Origin: RH-AL1 sp965198495
GTDB taxonomy: Bacteria; Pseudomonadota; Alphaproteobacteria; Rhizobiales; Beijerinckiaceae
Assembly (NCBI GenBank): GCA_965198495.1
Contig: CBDAPL010000001.1
Location: forward strand, 2,232,001 to 2,296,000
DNA: 64,000 bases
Direction: 5' to 3'
Positions 52,832-61,893 of this stretch are shown in pieces. The position numbers were made by a program, and so were the translations under genes. Below the pieces are notes generated by a model. It worked only from the letters and a program-made list of their open reading frames with translations. It searched no databases and was not told where the DNA came from. Numbering within the stretch: position 1 is the first letter of the stretch; the number at the start of each line of letters is the position of its first letter.

Positions 52832-53320
52832 TCAGGTGCCGATCGTCTTCCGCATCCGCGTGTTGCCGAGCCAGAAGTCGCCGACCATCACCGTCTGCCG
52901 CCGCTGCGGCTCGAAACCCTGCGCATCGAAGAAGGGCTTCGCGGTGTCGCTGGCATCGACGGTAAGCAGCTTGGCGCCGCGTCCGACCGCGAGTTTCTCG
53001 ATCGCGCCGTAGAGCAGGGTGGCGACGCCGCGGCGCGCGGCGCGCGGATACACGTAGAGCATCTTGATGGTGTCCTTGCCCTCAAGCGCGATGAAGCCGA
53101 CAGGCGCGGCGGCGATCGTCGCCACAAGCGTCAGGCAGCCGGCGAGTGTCGCGCCGAACGCCTGCTCGTCGTCGGCTTCCGCCGCCCAGGCATTGCGCTG
53201 GCCCTCGTCGTAATCCTCTTCCGTCAGCGTCTCGATGCTGTCCTGAAAGATCACCGCCAGCACCGGCACGTCGGCCGGCAGCATCGGCCGCAGCATCGCC
53301 TGGTGCGTCTCCGCGCTCAT
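52832..53320 (-). CDS. GNAT family N-acetyltransferase
   Basis: 162 residues. The acetyl-CoA-binding block reads KMLYVYPRAARRGVATLLYG (the R/Q-x-x-G-x-G/A signature as RRGVA), and DASDTAKPFFDAQGFEPQRR is the usual C-terminal motif B. The substrate is unknown. The ATG at 53320 is chosen because it begins the GNAT fold and lies 10 nt after the cysS stop, so the two genes are likely co-transcribed. It converges on nusB with a 12-nt gap. Confidence 0.88.
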   Translation of the reverse strand: MSAETHQAMLRPMLPADVPVLAVIFQDSIETLTEEDYDEGQRNAWAAEADDEQAFGATLAGCLTLVATIAAAPVGFIALEGKDTIKMLYVYPRAARRGVATLLYGAIEKLAVGRGAKLLTVDASDTAKPFFDAQGFEPQRRQTVMVGDFWLGNTRMRKTIGT

Positions 53321-53330
53321 CGCAACATCC

Positions 53331-54662
53331 TCACGGCTTTCGCTCCCAGGTTGTCGTTCCATCCTTGTTGTCCTTGACCGCAACGCCGACGGCCGCGAGT
53401 TCGTCGCGTAGACGATCGGATTCCTTCCAATTCTTGCTCGCGCGTGCCTCAAGGCGCCGTGCGAGGAGGTCTTCGATCCTCGGCGAGAGCGATGCCGCCT
53501 CTGGATGTTCGGCTTTGATCCCGAGCAGGTCGAGCCCGCCCCGCAGGGCGGCCGGATCACTCCCGCGCAGCACATAGAGTTCGGTCAAAGCCTTCGGCGT
53601 GTTGAGATCGTCCGCCATCGCGGCAAGGAAGCGTTCGCTCGGGGCGGACGCGACCACGCCAGCGCAGACCTTGGCGAAGTCGACGATCGTGCGCTCGGCT
53701 TCTTGCAGGCCCTTCAGAGTGAAATCGATCGGCGAGCGATAGTGCGTGCGTAGCATGGCGAGGCGCAGAGCGTCGCCCGACCAAGGGCGACCGCCGAAGT
53801 CCGCGCTAGCCCACAAATCACGAATAGTGACGAAGTTGCCTAGGCTTTTCGACATCTTCTCACCTTCCACTTGAAGATGACCGTTGTGCATCCAGACCTT
53901 GGCCATGAGGTCGTGGCCGAAGGCGCAGCGGCTTTGCGCGATCTCGTTCTCGTGGTGCGGGAACACGAGGTCGATGCCGCCGCCGTGGATGTCGAAGGTC
54001 TCGCCGAGGTGCCGCCAGCTCATCGCCGAGCATTCGAGGTGCCAGCCGGGGCGGCCGCGGCCCCAGGGCGAGTCCCAGCCGGGTTCCTCCGCCGACGAGG
54101 GCTTCCACAGGACGAAGTCGGTGGCGCCGCGCTTGTAGGGCGCGACCTCGACGCGGGCGCCGGCGATCTGCTCGTCCATGCTCTTGTTGGCGAGGCGGCC
54201 GTAGTCGGGCATCGTCGGCACGTCGAAGAGCACGTGGCCGTCGGCGGCATAGGCATGTCCGTTGGCGATCAGTCGCTCCATGATCGCGATCATCGGCGCG
54301 ATGTGGTCGGTGGCGCGCGGCTCGATCGTCGGCGCCAGGCAGCCGAGCGCCGCCGCGTCCGCGTGGAAGATCGCGATCATCTCGTCGGTGAGCGCGCGAA
54401 TGTCGATGCCGCGCTCGGCGGCCCGCGCGTTGATCTTGTCGTCGACATCGGTGATGTTGCGCACGTAGGTGACATGGTCGGCGCCGTAGGCATGCCGCAG
54501 CATTCGGAACAGCACGTCGAAGACGATCAGCATGCGCCCGTTGCCGATGTGCAGGTTGTCGTAGACGGTCGGGCCGCAGGCATAGACGCGCACGTTGGCC
54601 GGATCGAAGGGGGTGAACACCTCCTTGCGGCGCGTCAGCGTGTTGTGGAACCGCAGGTCCAT
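53331..54662 (-). CDS. cysS: Cysteinyl-tRNA synthetase
   Basis: A 443-residue class I synthetase. YACGPTVYDNLHIGNGRM contains the zinc-binding Cys and the HIGH-type motif (HIGN), and GEKMSKSLGNFVTIRD is the KMSKS loop. AMSWRHLGETFDIHGGGIDL, including the zinc-site His, is conserved. A helical anticodon-binding domain closes the protein. It ends 10 nt before the GNAT gene. Confidence 0.97.
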   Translation of the reverse strand: MDLRFHNTLTRRKEVFTPFDPANVRVYACGPTVYDNLHIGNGRMLIVFDVLFRMLRHAYGADHVTYVRNITDVDDKINARAAERGIDIRALTDEMIAIFHADAAALGCLAPTIEPRATDHIAPMIAIMERLIANGHAYAADGHVLFDVPTMPDYGRLANKSMDEQIAGARVEVAPYKRGATDFVLWKPSSAEEPGWDSPWGRGRPGWHLECSAMSWRHLGETFDIHGGGIDLVFPHHENEIAQSRCAFGHDLMAKVWMHNGHLQVEGEKMSKSLGNFVTIRDLWASADFGGRPWSGDALRLAMLRTHYRSPIDFTLKGLQEAERTIVDFAKVCAGVVASAPSERFLAAMADDLNTPKALTELYVLRGSDPAALRGGLDLLGIKAEHPEAASLSPRIEDLLARRLEARASKNWKESDRLRDELAAVGVAVKDNKDGTTTWERKP

Positions 54663-54866
54663 GAGCCCTCTCCGTGAGGTGCCGACAGAACGGCGGACAG
54701 GCAGCTTGTCAAGGCGATCGCTCCGCCCAGCGCTTCACCCGAATCCTCAACACCCGCTTTACCCTGACGCGCGAATTCGAGCGGCGGCCGCTACCATCTC
54801 TTAACCGCTTCTTCAGCATCGCCGGTGCACGATCGTCGCGTTCCAACCGAACGTGTCGAGTTCCGC

Positions 54867-55196
54867 ATGTCCGCCATCGCGTCCGACTACCGCAAGATCG
54901 CCCAGATCGGTGCCTCCCTCGCAGCCGCCCTCATCGTGCTGTCCGCCAGCCGGCTTCCCTCGCAGGCTGAGACCAACCACATGCTCGTCATCCCTGCGTC
55001 CGACGGCTACGGGTTCGACGATTGCCTGGCGGCCAACAAGGCCTGCGGGCGCGTCATCGCGGATGCTTGGTGCGAGGCGCACGGGATGGCGGTATCAATC
55101 TCGTTCGGCCGCGCCGACGACATCACCGCCTCGATCGGCTCGGTGAAGCCGGCGAAGATGGAGCCGGGCGCGTTCATCGTGAACTGCAAGGACTGA
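54867..55196 (+). CDS. Small secreted protein of unknown function (109 residues)
   Basis: A signal peptide (about 1-35, with IGASLAAALIVLSASRLPSQA) precedes a short mature domain with four Cys (DDCLAANKACGRV, DAWCEAHG, and C-terminal NCKD), suggesting two disulfides. The ATG at 54867 starts the product at MSAIASDYRK; an earlier in-frame ATG exists. Similar small proteins occur in Hyphomicrobiales, but I know of no function. It is the first of several small exported proteins in this stretch. Confidence 0.75.
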   Translation: MSAIASDYRKIAQIGASLAAALIVLSASRLPSQAETNHMLVIPASDGYGFDDCLAANKACGRVIADAWCEAHGMAVSISFGRADDITASIGSVKPAKMEPGAFIVNCKD

Positions 55197-55272
55197 CACC
55201 CTTATCCTCCTACAATCTCCGGAACGCTCCGCTGAAGGCGCGGTTTAGTGTGCGTCAACACGGAGTTCGATC

Positions 55273-55491
55273 ATGAAAAACGCTATTGCCGGGCTGCTGC
55301 TCGCCACCGCCGCTCTCTCGCTGGGTGCGACCGGCGCCAGCGCGAAGGGCTGCATCAAGGGCGCCCTAGCCGGCGGTCTCGCCGGTCATATGGCCCATCA
55401 TGGCCTGATGGGCGCCGCCGCCGGTTGCGCCGTCGGCCACCATATGGCCAATAGGAAGGCCAAGACCGCCGCGCAGGACACCTCGCATTAG
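55273..55491 (+). CDS. Small Gly-rich secreted protein, copy 1
   Basis: 72 residues: a signal peptide (1-24) and a short mature part KGCIKGALAGGLAGHMAHHG followed by MGAAAGCAVGHHMANRK. Two Cys and repeated Gly-x3-Gly spacing suggest a glycine-zipper-like helix hairpin. It is clearly paralogous to the gene at 55616-55828. An intrinsic terminator follows. No function is known to me. Confidence 0.8.
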   Translation: MKNAIAGLLLATAALSLGATGASAKGCIKGALAGGLAGHMAHHGLMGAAAGCAVGHHMANRKAKTAAQDTSH

Positions 55492-55515
55492 AGCCGACGC
55501 AAGGACGAGAGCGAC

Positions 55516-55540
55516 AAGGGAGTCTGAGGGCTCCCTTTTT
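55516..55540 (+). terminator. Intrinsic terminator between the two Gly-rich genes
   Basis: AAGGGAG (55516-55522) pairs with CTCCCTT (55531-55537) around an 8-nt loop and is followed by further Ts. It separates transcription of the two paralogues. Confidence 0.85.
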
Positions 55541-55615
55541 CATTCAGACCCGCAGGTGCTTGAAACGCTGGAGCGCCTGTCGCGATTACGCCGCCCCATC
55601 CATAGGAGATTGATC

Positions 55616-55828
55616 ATGAAGCATCTTTTTGCCGGACTGCTGATGACCGCCGCGGCCCTGAGCGCCACGGGCGCGAACGCCAAAGGCTGCATCAAGGGTG
55701 CTCTCGTGGGTGGTGTCGCCGGGCATATGGCCGGCCATGGGAAGATGGGTGCCGCTGCGGGATGCGCCGTCGGGCACCACGAGGCTAACAAAAAGGATCA
55801 GACTTCATCTGATCCCGGGAAGAAGTGA
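55616..55828 (+). CDS. Small Gly-rich secreted protein, copy 2
   Basis: 70 residues: signal peptide (1-21), then KGCIKGALVGGVAGHMAGHG and MGAAAGCAVGHHEANKKD. It matches copy 1 through the mature core with only a few replacements and diverges in the tail (SSDPGKK). TAGGAGA lies upstream of the ATG at 55616. The pair arose by tandem duplication. Each copy has its own terminator. Confidence 0.82.
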   Translation: MKHLFAGLLMTAAALSATGANAKGCIKGALVGGVAGHMAGHGKMGAAAGCAVGHHEANKKDQTSSDPGKK

Positions 55829-55845
55829 TCGGACAGGATCAAGGT

Positions 55846-55875
55846 AGAGGTCGGCCGGGCCGGCCTCTTATGTTG
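55846..55875 (+). terminator. Hairpin between copy 2 and creA
   Basis: A 10-bp stem (55846-55855 with 55859-55868, one G-T pair) and a 3-nt loop are followed by TTATGTT. It lies between convergent genes and could serve both directions; the T tract is weak. Confidence 0.6.
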
Positions 55876-55877
55876 GC

Positions 55878-56414
55878 TCAGTCTTTCGCGAAGTCTGCGC
55901 ATTTCGGCGTGTCCGTCGCTGCCCCCCAAGGCATGACGGGAACGCTGGACGTCGAGTTCTTGGGCGAGCCATCGATGAATTTATCGCTGTAGACCATGTA
56001 GACGAGCACGTTCCGTTTCTTGTCGCAGCCGCGCACGATCTGCATGTGCTTGAAGAAGAAGGATCGGCGCTCGGCCAACACGACGTCGCCTTCGGCGAAC
56101 TTCTCCTTGAACTTGATCGCGCCGTACTGGCGGCAAGCGAGCGAGATGTCCGATACCTCCTCGGCAAGGCCGAGAGACCCTTTCAGGCCGCCGACGGATG
56201 GCACTGTGTAGTAGCAAGCGACACCGTCGATCATCGGATCGTCGATCGCATAGGTCGTCAGCTTGGCGTCCGGCGTGAGAAGGTGGAACTTCGTGTTCTC
56301 GCTGAAGATCTTGTCGGGGCCGTCGGCAAGTGCCGAACCGGTCCCGATGCCGACTGTGACCGGTAACAAGAAGGCCAGGCCGAGCGTCTTCCAAAAGATC
56401 GCGAACCCGTCCAT
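55878..56414 (-). CDS. CreA family protein
   Basis: 178 residues with a signal peptide (cleaved near SALA). The CreA family pattern is visible: PMIDGVACYYTVP, LGLAEEVSDISLACRQYG, RRSFFFKHMQIVRGCDKKRN, LVYMVYSDKFIDGSPKNS. E. coli CreA is a periplasmic protein of unknown function. The ATG at 56414 begins the signal peptide (MDGFAIFWKTLGLAFLLPV). Upstream, 56415-56614 is a divergent promoter region towards the DUF2865 gene. Confidence 0.9.
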   Translation of the reverse strand: MDGFAIFWKTLGLAFLLPVTVGIGTGSALADGPDKIFSENTKFHLLTPDAKLTTYAIDDPMIDGVACYYTVPSVGGLKGSLGLAEEVSDISLACRQYGAIKFKEKFAEGDVVLAERRSFFFKHMQIVRGCDKKRNVLVYMVYSDKFIDGSPKNSTSSVPVMPWGAATDTPKCADFAKD

Positions 56415-56614
56415 GTCCCGCCTCCGTGCCACTCCCTGGCGGCTGCGATCTATATGGGCGTGCCCTACTGTTGCAAAAGAGGCGGTTGCTTTCGCAAATC
56501 GAGCGAGGTGCCACCCAGGCCATTTTTGAACCATGAAGCAATGGTCATAGGCGCTCAGGTGCGACATTCTCCGGCTTTGCGGGCCGGGCTTGATTCGCCG
56601 ACTTCGAGGATTGA

Positions 56615-57724
56615 ATGCGCCTGTTCGTTGTCGTGCGGCCCACCAGCCGGGCAAATGAAAAGCTTCGCGCGGCCGAAGTTCTTGCCGGCTTCGTTCTGAT
56701 CGCCGGTATGGTGATACCGCAAGCGCTTGAAGCGCAAACCATCGATTGCGGGCGTCTCCAGCAACAAATCGCACAGTCGGATCGCGGCGGCGGCAACCGC
56801 TACGCGGCGGCCGCGCGGCGACAGAGTGCGGAACTCGCGCGGACGCAGGCCTACGCGCAGCAGCTTGGTTGCGGCGGTCTCGCCTCGTTCTTCGGCGGAA
56901 ATCCGCAATGTGGCGGCCTCAATCAACGCATTCAGCAGATGCAGGCCAACCTCGGGCAATTGCAGGCCGCCAGCGGCGGCGGCGGACAGCGCGCCGACCT
57001 CGTCGCGCGATACAATGCCTATTGCCGAGGCGGCTCGCCGCAGCCGCAGCAGCCGCGCGGTTTCTTCGAGTCGCTTTTCGGCGGCCAGGAGCAGCCGGCC
57101 CCTCCGCTCCCCGATATGCGCCGTGACCAGCCGCAGGACTCCGCCGACGACGAGGGTGGCCCGCACGCGCGCGGCGGCTCGCAGGCCGTTTGTGTGCGCA
57201 CCTGCGATGGCGGTTTCTTCCCGCTCGGGGTGTCCGCGCGACGCGGTGACGATAGCCTGAACGAAATGTGCACCGCGCTTTGTCCGGGCACCCAGGCCGT
57301 CGTCTTCACCCGCACCCCAAGCGCGGACATCAGGACGGCCATGGGCATCGACGGTAAGCCTTACATGGACCTGCCGAACGCGCTCAAATACAGCAAGACG
57401 TTCACGCCTGATTGCTCATGCCGACCGGCCGGCAAGAGCTGGGCCGAAGCGCTCGCCAACGCCGAGGAGGTCATCGGTCACGCGCACAAGGGTGACATCG
57501 TGGTCACGCCAGAAAAATCCGACGAGCTCTCGCGGCCAAAGCTCGATTCGCAGACGCGATCGTCGCTCTTGCAGAAACCTGCGACCGCAATGGTGCTTTC
57601 AGACGACGCCAAGACGCTGAACGGTATGACGCCGAGTGACAAAGCGCCGGGCGATGCGGCCGCACCGAGCCTGGACCAGGACGCCGTCAAGCCGGGTGTC
57701 CGGCAAGTCGGGCCGCAGCCCTAG
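56615..57724 (+). CDS. DUF2865 domain protein
   Basis: 369 residues with an N-terminal hydrophobic segment (AEVLAGFVLIAGMVIPQALEA) acting as signal peptide. A Gln/Ala-rich helical region (about 40-130) follows. The DUF2865 core contains AVCVRTCDGGFFPLGVSARRG and MCTALCPGTQAVVFTR, with paired Cys (VRTCDGG, EMCTALCPG, DCSCRPAG). The family is alphaproteobacterial, exported and of unknown function. Its last 38 nt overlap the end of gltX on the other strand. Confidence 0.88.
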   Translation: MRLFVVVRPTSRANEKLRAAEVLAGFVLIAGMVIPQALEAQTIDCGRLQQQIAQSDRGGGNRYAAAARRQSAELARTQAYAQQLGCGGLASFFGGNPQCGGLNQRIQQMQANLGQLQAASGGGGQRADLVARYNAYCRGGSPQPQQPRGFFESLFGGQEQPAPPLPDMRRDQPQDSADDEGGPHARGGSQAVCVRTCDGGFFPLGVSARRGDDSLNEMCTALCPGTQAVVFTRTPSADIRTAMGIDGKPYMDLPNALKYSKTFTPDCSCRPAGKSWAEALANAEEVIGHAHKGDIVVTPEKSDELSRPKLDSQTRSSLLQKPATAMVLSDDAKTLNGMTPSDKAPGDAAAPSLDQDAVKPGVRQVGPQP

Positions 57725-59033
57725 CCCGGCCGATGAGCGGCAGCAGGGCGGCGAGTTCCGGTCCGGCATCGCGACCGGTCAAAGCGAGCCGCAGGGGATG
57801 GAACAGGGCCTTGCCCTTGCGACCGGACCCGGCCTTCACCAATCCGGTCCAGTTTGCCCATACGGACTGGTCCCAAGGCTCTGCCGGCAGAAGTGCCGCC
57901 GCCTCGTCGAGAAACGCGGGGTCTTCCCTGATCCCCTCCGTTGGGCCTTCGATGACCTGCCACCAGCCGGCGACATCGCCGAAGCGTTGAAGGTTGCCGC
58001 GGACGACCAGCCAAAACGTCTCGGCTTTGTCGCCATGGATGCCGATAGCTCTCAAGCGTGCCTCGACATCGAGGAAGGGCAAGCCGTGCAACGTGCGCGC
58101 GGAGAGCTGCGCGAGCTCCGCCGGATCGAAGCGGGCGGGGTTGCGCGAGATATGCCCGAGATCGAACAGCGTGCCGAGCTCATCGAGACTCGTGACAGGG
58201 CGCACGGCATCGCTGGAGCCCGTCAGCACCGCGAGTGACGCCACTGCCAGCGGCTCGATGCCGTCCGCGCGCAGGCCCTCCAGCGACAAGGCGCCGGAGC
58301 GCTTCGAGAGTCCCTCGCCACTCGCGGTGGTCAGCAGATTATGATGTGCGAAGGCCGGCGCCGTTCCGCCGAGTGCCGCGAAGAGCTGGATCTGCACGGC
58401 GGTGTTGGTGACGTGATCCTCGCCGCGAATGACGTGGGTGACGGCCATCGCGTGATCGTCGACGACAGAGGGCAACGTGTAGAGATACGAGCCGTCCGCG
58501 CGGATCAGCACCGGATCGGAGAGCGAGGCGCAATCGATGTGGCTCGGACCGCGCACGAGATCGTCCCAGGCGACATCGATCCTGTCGAGCATGAAGCGCC
58601 AATGCGGTCGGCGGCCGTCGGCCTCGAGCTTGGCACGGTCTTCGGCGGTCAGGTCCAGCGCGGCACGATCGTAGACCGGCGGCAGGCCGCGCGCCTGCTG
58701 GCGCTTGCGCCGGCGGTCGAGCTCTTCCGCGCTTTCGTAGCACGGGTAGAGTTTGCCCGCCGCTTTCAGCCGCTCGGCAGCCTCGGCGTAGAGCGCAACA
58801 CGCTGTGACTGCCGAGCCGTCTCGTTCGGCACGATGCCGAGCCAGGCGAGATCGACGCCGATCGCCTCGACATGTTCTTCCCGTGATCGTTCGGCGTCGG
58901 TGTCGTCGAAGCGCAGGATGAAACGGCCGCCGTGCTTGCGGGCGAAGAGCGCGTTGAGCAGGGCGGTACGTGCGTTGCCGATGTGGATACGCCCTGTCGG
59001 CGAAGGAGCGAAACGGACGATGGGCGACGTCAT
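57687..59033 (-). CDS. gltX: Glutamyl-tRNA synthetase (GltX2-like)
   Basis: 448 residues from ATG 59033 (MTSPIVRFAPSPTGRIHIGN, HIGH motif as HIGN); an in-frame start 33 nt earlier is less likely. The KMSKS-like loop is GEGLSKRSGALSL. VIRGEDHVTNTAVQIQLFAA is typical of the second alphaproteobacterial GluRS type. In such bacteria two GluRS copies can divide charging of tRNA-Glu and tRNA-Gln; which this one does is not determined. The 3' end overlaps the DUF2865 gene by 38 nt. Confidence 0.93.
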   Translation of the reverse strand: MTSPIVRFAPSPTGRIHIGNARTALLNALFARKHGGRFILRFDDTDAERSREEHVEAIGVDLAWLGIVPNETARQSQRVALYAEAAERLKAAGKLYPCYESAEELDRRRKRQQARGLPPVYDRAALDLTAEDRAKLEADGRRPHWRFMLDRIDVAWDDLVRGPSHIDCASLSDPVLIRADGSYLYTLPSVVDDHAMAVTHVIRGEDHVTNTAVQIQLFAALGGTAPAFAHHNLLTTASGEGLSKRSGALSLEGLRADGIEPLAVASLAVLTGSSDAVRPVTSLDELGTLFDLGHISRNPARFDPAELAQLSARTLHGLPFLDVEARLRAIGIHGDKAETFWLVVRGNLQRFGDVAGWWQVIEGPTEGIREDPAFLDEAAALLPAEPWDQSVWANWTGLVKAGSGRKGKALFHPLRLALTGRDAGPELAALLPLIGRARAAARLAGHPA

Positions 59034-59109
59034 CCCGGCTGATCCGGAGCGAAGAGCGGAGACCACCGATTGAGCTCAGGTGACACTCGCCTGAAGGTTT
59101 CGTGTCCCA

Positions 59110-60498
59110 TCACTCGGCCGCGCGGACAGCCGGCATGCCGCGGGCGATGCGCTCGTTCTTCAAAAGCTCGGCCACGAGGAAAGCCACTTCGATCGCCTGC
59201 TCGGCGTTTAGCCGAGGATCGCAGTAGGTGTGGTAGCGGTCGTGCAGGTCGAGGTCCGAGAGGGCTCTGGCCCCGCCGGTGCACTCGGTCACGTCCTTGC
59301 CGGTCATCTCGAGGTGGATGCCGCCGGCATAGGTGCCCTCGGCACGGTGAACCGCGAAAAAGGTTTGGATCTCCCCCATGATCCGCTCGAACGGCCGTGT
59401 CTTGTAGCCCGAGCTCGCCTTTACGGTGTTGCCGTGCATCGGGTCGCACGACCAGACGACAGCCCGACCCTCACGCTTGATGGCCCGAAGCAGCGGCGCC
59501 AGGCACTCGCCGACCTTGTCGGCGCCGAAGCGGCAGATCAGCGTGAGCCGGCCGGCCTCGTTCCCAGGGTTGAGCACGTCGATGAGCCGCAGCAATTCTT
59601 CCGGCTTCGATGTCGGGCCGCACTTGAGGCCGATCGGGTTCTTCACGCCGCGGGCGTACTCGACGTGGGCGTGATCGAGCTGGCGGGTGCGATCGCCGAC
59701 CCAGATCATGTGACCGGAGGTCGCGTAATGGTCGCCGGTCGTCGAATCAACTCGTGTCAGCGCCTCTTCGTAGCCGAGCAGCAACGCCTCGTGCGAGGTG
59801 TAGAGTTCGGTCTGGCGCAGCTCCGGATGGCTTTCGGGATCAAGACCGATGGCGCGCATGAAGCCGATGGTTTCGGAAATGCGGTCGGCCAGTTCCTGGT
59901 AGCGCGCCGACTGCGGGCTATCCTTGACGAACCCGAGCATCCAGCGATGCGCGTTCTCGAGGTTGGCGTAGCCGCCCGAGGCAAAGGCGCGCAACAGGTT
60001 CAGCGTCGCCGCGGACTGACGGTAGGCGTTAAGCTGGCGCTGTGGGTCCGGGACGCGGGAGGCCTCGTCGAACGCGATGCCGTTGACGATGTCGCCGCGA
60101 TAGCTTGGCAGCGACACGCCATCGAGTGTCTCCAGCGGTGCCGAGCGCGGCTTGGCGAATTGGCCGGCGACGCGTCCGACCTTGACGACCGGCATCGCGG
60201 CGGCGAACGTCGTCACCACCGACATCTGCAGAAAGACGCGGAAAAAGTCACGAATGTTGTCGGCGGCGTGCTCGGCGAAGGCCTCGGCGCAATCACCACC
60301 CTGCAGCAGGAAGGCTTCGCCGCGCGAGACCTGGGCGAGCAGCTTCTTCAGCTTGCGCGCCTCGCCGGCGAAAACCAGCGGCGGGAAGCTGGCGAGCTGG
60401 CGCTCCACGTCGGCGAGCGCGGCAAGATCTGGAAACTCGGGCGCCTGCTGGATGGGCTTGCCCCTCCAGCTCTGCGGCGACCAACGGTCGGCGGACAT
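59110..60498 (-). CDS. Class II 3-deoxy-7-phosphoheptulonate (DAHP) synthase
   Basis: A 462-residue plant/actinobacterial-type DAHP synthase starting the shikimate pathway from PEP and erythrose 4-phosphate. LLQGGDCAEAFAEHAADNI, KVGRVAGQFAKPRS, HMIWVGDRTRQLDHAHVEY, KNPIGLKCGP, WSCDPMHGNT and GIHLEMTGKDVTECTGG are diagnostic and include the metal-binding Cys, His and Glu. The start MSADRWSPQSWRGKPIQQ matches family N-termini. Feedback regulation cannot be deduced. Confidence 0.96.
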   Translation of the reverse strand: MSADRWSPQSWRGKPIQQAPEFPDLAALADVERQLASFPPLVFAGEARKLKKLLAQVSRGEAFLLQGGDCAEAFAEHAADNIRDFFRVFLQMSVVTTFAAAMPVVKVGRVAGQFAKPRSAPLETLDGVSLPSYRGDIVNGIAFDEASRVPDPQRQLNAYRQSAATLNLLRAFASGGYANLENAHRWMLGFVKDSPQSARYQELADRISETIGFMRAIGLDPESHPELRQTELYTSHEALLLGYEEALTRVDSTTGDHYATSGHMIWVGDRTRQLDHAHVEYARGVKNPIGLKCGPTSKPEELLRLIDVLNPGNEAGRLTLICRFGADKVGECLAPLLRAIKREGRAVVWSCDPMHGNTVKASSGYKTRPFERIMGEIQTFFAVHRAEGTYAGGIHLEMTGKDVTECTGGARALSDLDLHDRYHTYCDPRLNAEQAIEVAFLVAELLKNERIARGMPAVRAAE

Positions 60499-60687
60499 CG
60501 TTATCAGCTCCTGAAGACTGGTCCGCGCCAGTCGTAAAGCGCCATCTATACCAGTGAGGGGACCGGACGCGACCCTAAAAGAGCACGCGCTTTGGCTCCA
60601 ATGCCGCGCGGCCGCCGTTCATCCGCGCCGTGGAACCCCGTTCGCCTGGGTACCGTTCGCGGCACAGAGGGTAGTGGAGATTGGATC

Positions 60688-61893
60688 ATGCCTGGCCCGC
60701 TCGACGGCATCCGCGTCGTTGACCTGACGTCGATGATCTCGGGTCCACTCGCGACCATGATGCTGGCCGATCAGGGCGCCGACGTGATCAAGGTCGAGAA
60801 CCCCGCTGGCGGCGACCATACGCGGGCGGGCGCCAATCGGCGCGGCGGCATGTCCGCTTCGTTCCTGCACAACAACCGCAACAAGCGTTCGGTAGTCCTC
60901 GACCTCAAGACGGATGCGGGCCGCTCCGCGATCCTGAGGATCGCGGCCAAGGCCGATGTCTTCGTGCAGAATTTCCGCCCCGGGGTCGCGGAGCGTATCG
61001 GTGTGGGCGAGGCGGCGATCCGCGCGGTCGCACCGGCGATCGTCTACGTTTCCATCTCCGGCTTCGGCGAGGAGGGCCCGTATGCGCACAAGCCGGTGTA
61101 CGACCCGTTGGTGCAGGCGCTGTCCGGCCTCGCTTCCGTCCAGGCCGGATCGGACGAGAAGCGGCCGCAACTCGTCCGCACCATCCTGCCTGACAAGCTC
61201 ACCGGCATCGTCGCGGCGCAGGCGATCACCGCCGCGCTCTTCGCCCGCACACGCACCGGCGAGGGTCAGCATATCCGGCTTTCGATGTTGGAGGCTGTCA
61301 CAGCCTTCCTTTGGGCGTCAGACATGGGGAGCCAAACCTTCGTCGGCGAGGATACGCCGCAACAAGAGGCCGCGAGTTTCGCCGATCTCATCTACGAGAC
61401 GGCCGACACCCCGATCAGCGTCGCCGTGCAGTCGAACCGCGAGTGGCAGGCGCTTGCGCGGGCTTTCGACAAGCCGGAATGGCTGGCGGATCCGCGCTTC
61501 CTCACGGTCGAACTTCGCCAGCGCAACATCAACGAGCGGCTGACGCTAACCCAGGAGGCGCTTCGCGACCGTTCGGCTGCCGATGCGCTCGCCGCCCTCA
61601 CAGCGGCTGGCGTGCCATGCGCGCCTGTTCTGACGCGCACCGCCACTTTGACGGACCCCCAGATGACGGCAAACGGCATCGTCGTCGAGAGCGAGCATCC
61701 CGCCGCCGGGCTGATCCGCGAGGCGCGGCCCGCCGCGCGCTTCTCCGCTACGCCGCAGATGATGCGTGCCGGTGCGCCGTTTTATGGCGAGCACACCGTC
61801 GAGGTGCTGCGCGAGGTCGGGCTGGATGAAGAAGACATCGTCGGTCTGAGCGAGGACAGCGCATCCCGGTCGATGCGAGAGGTCGCGGAATGA
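60688..61893 (+). CDS. CaiB/BaiF family (class III) CoA-transferase
   Basis: 401 residues from ATG 60688, preceded by GGAG. LDGIRVVDLTSMISGPLATM and LADQGADVIKVENPAGGDHT start the family fold; LHNNRNKRSVVLDLKTDAGR and the catalytic-Asp segment YDPLVQALSG are present. It would move CoA between acyl groups. The 4-nt overlap with the following GST gene (ATGA) indicates coupling, so the pair may act on one pathway, perhaps degradation of a xenobiotic or aromatic. Substrate is unknown. Confidence 0.93.
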   Translation: MPGPLDGIRVVDLTSMISGPLATMMLADQGADVIKVENPAGGDHTRAGANRRGGMSASFLHNNRNKRSVVLDLKTDAGRSAILRIAAKADVFVQNFRPGVAERIGVGEAAIRAVAPAIVYVSISGFGEEGPYAHKPVYDPLVQALSGLASVQAGSDEKRPQLVRTILPDKLTGIVAAQAITAALFARTRTGEGQHIRLSMLEAVTAFLWASDMGSQTFVGEDTPQQEAASFADLIYETADTPISVAVQSNREWQALARAFDKPEWLADPRFLTVELRQRNINERLTLTQEALRDRSAADALAALTAAGVPCAPVLTRTATLTDPQMTANGIVVESEHPAAGLIREARPAARFSATPQMMRAGAPFYGEHTVEVLREVGLDEEDIVGLSEDSASRSMREVAE

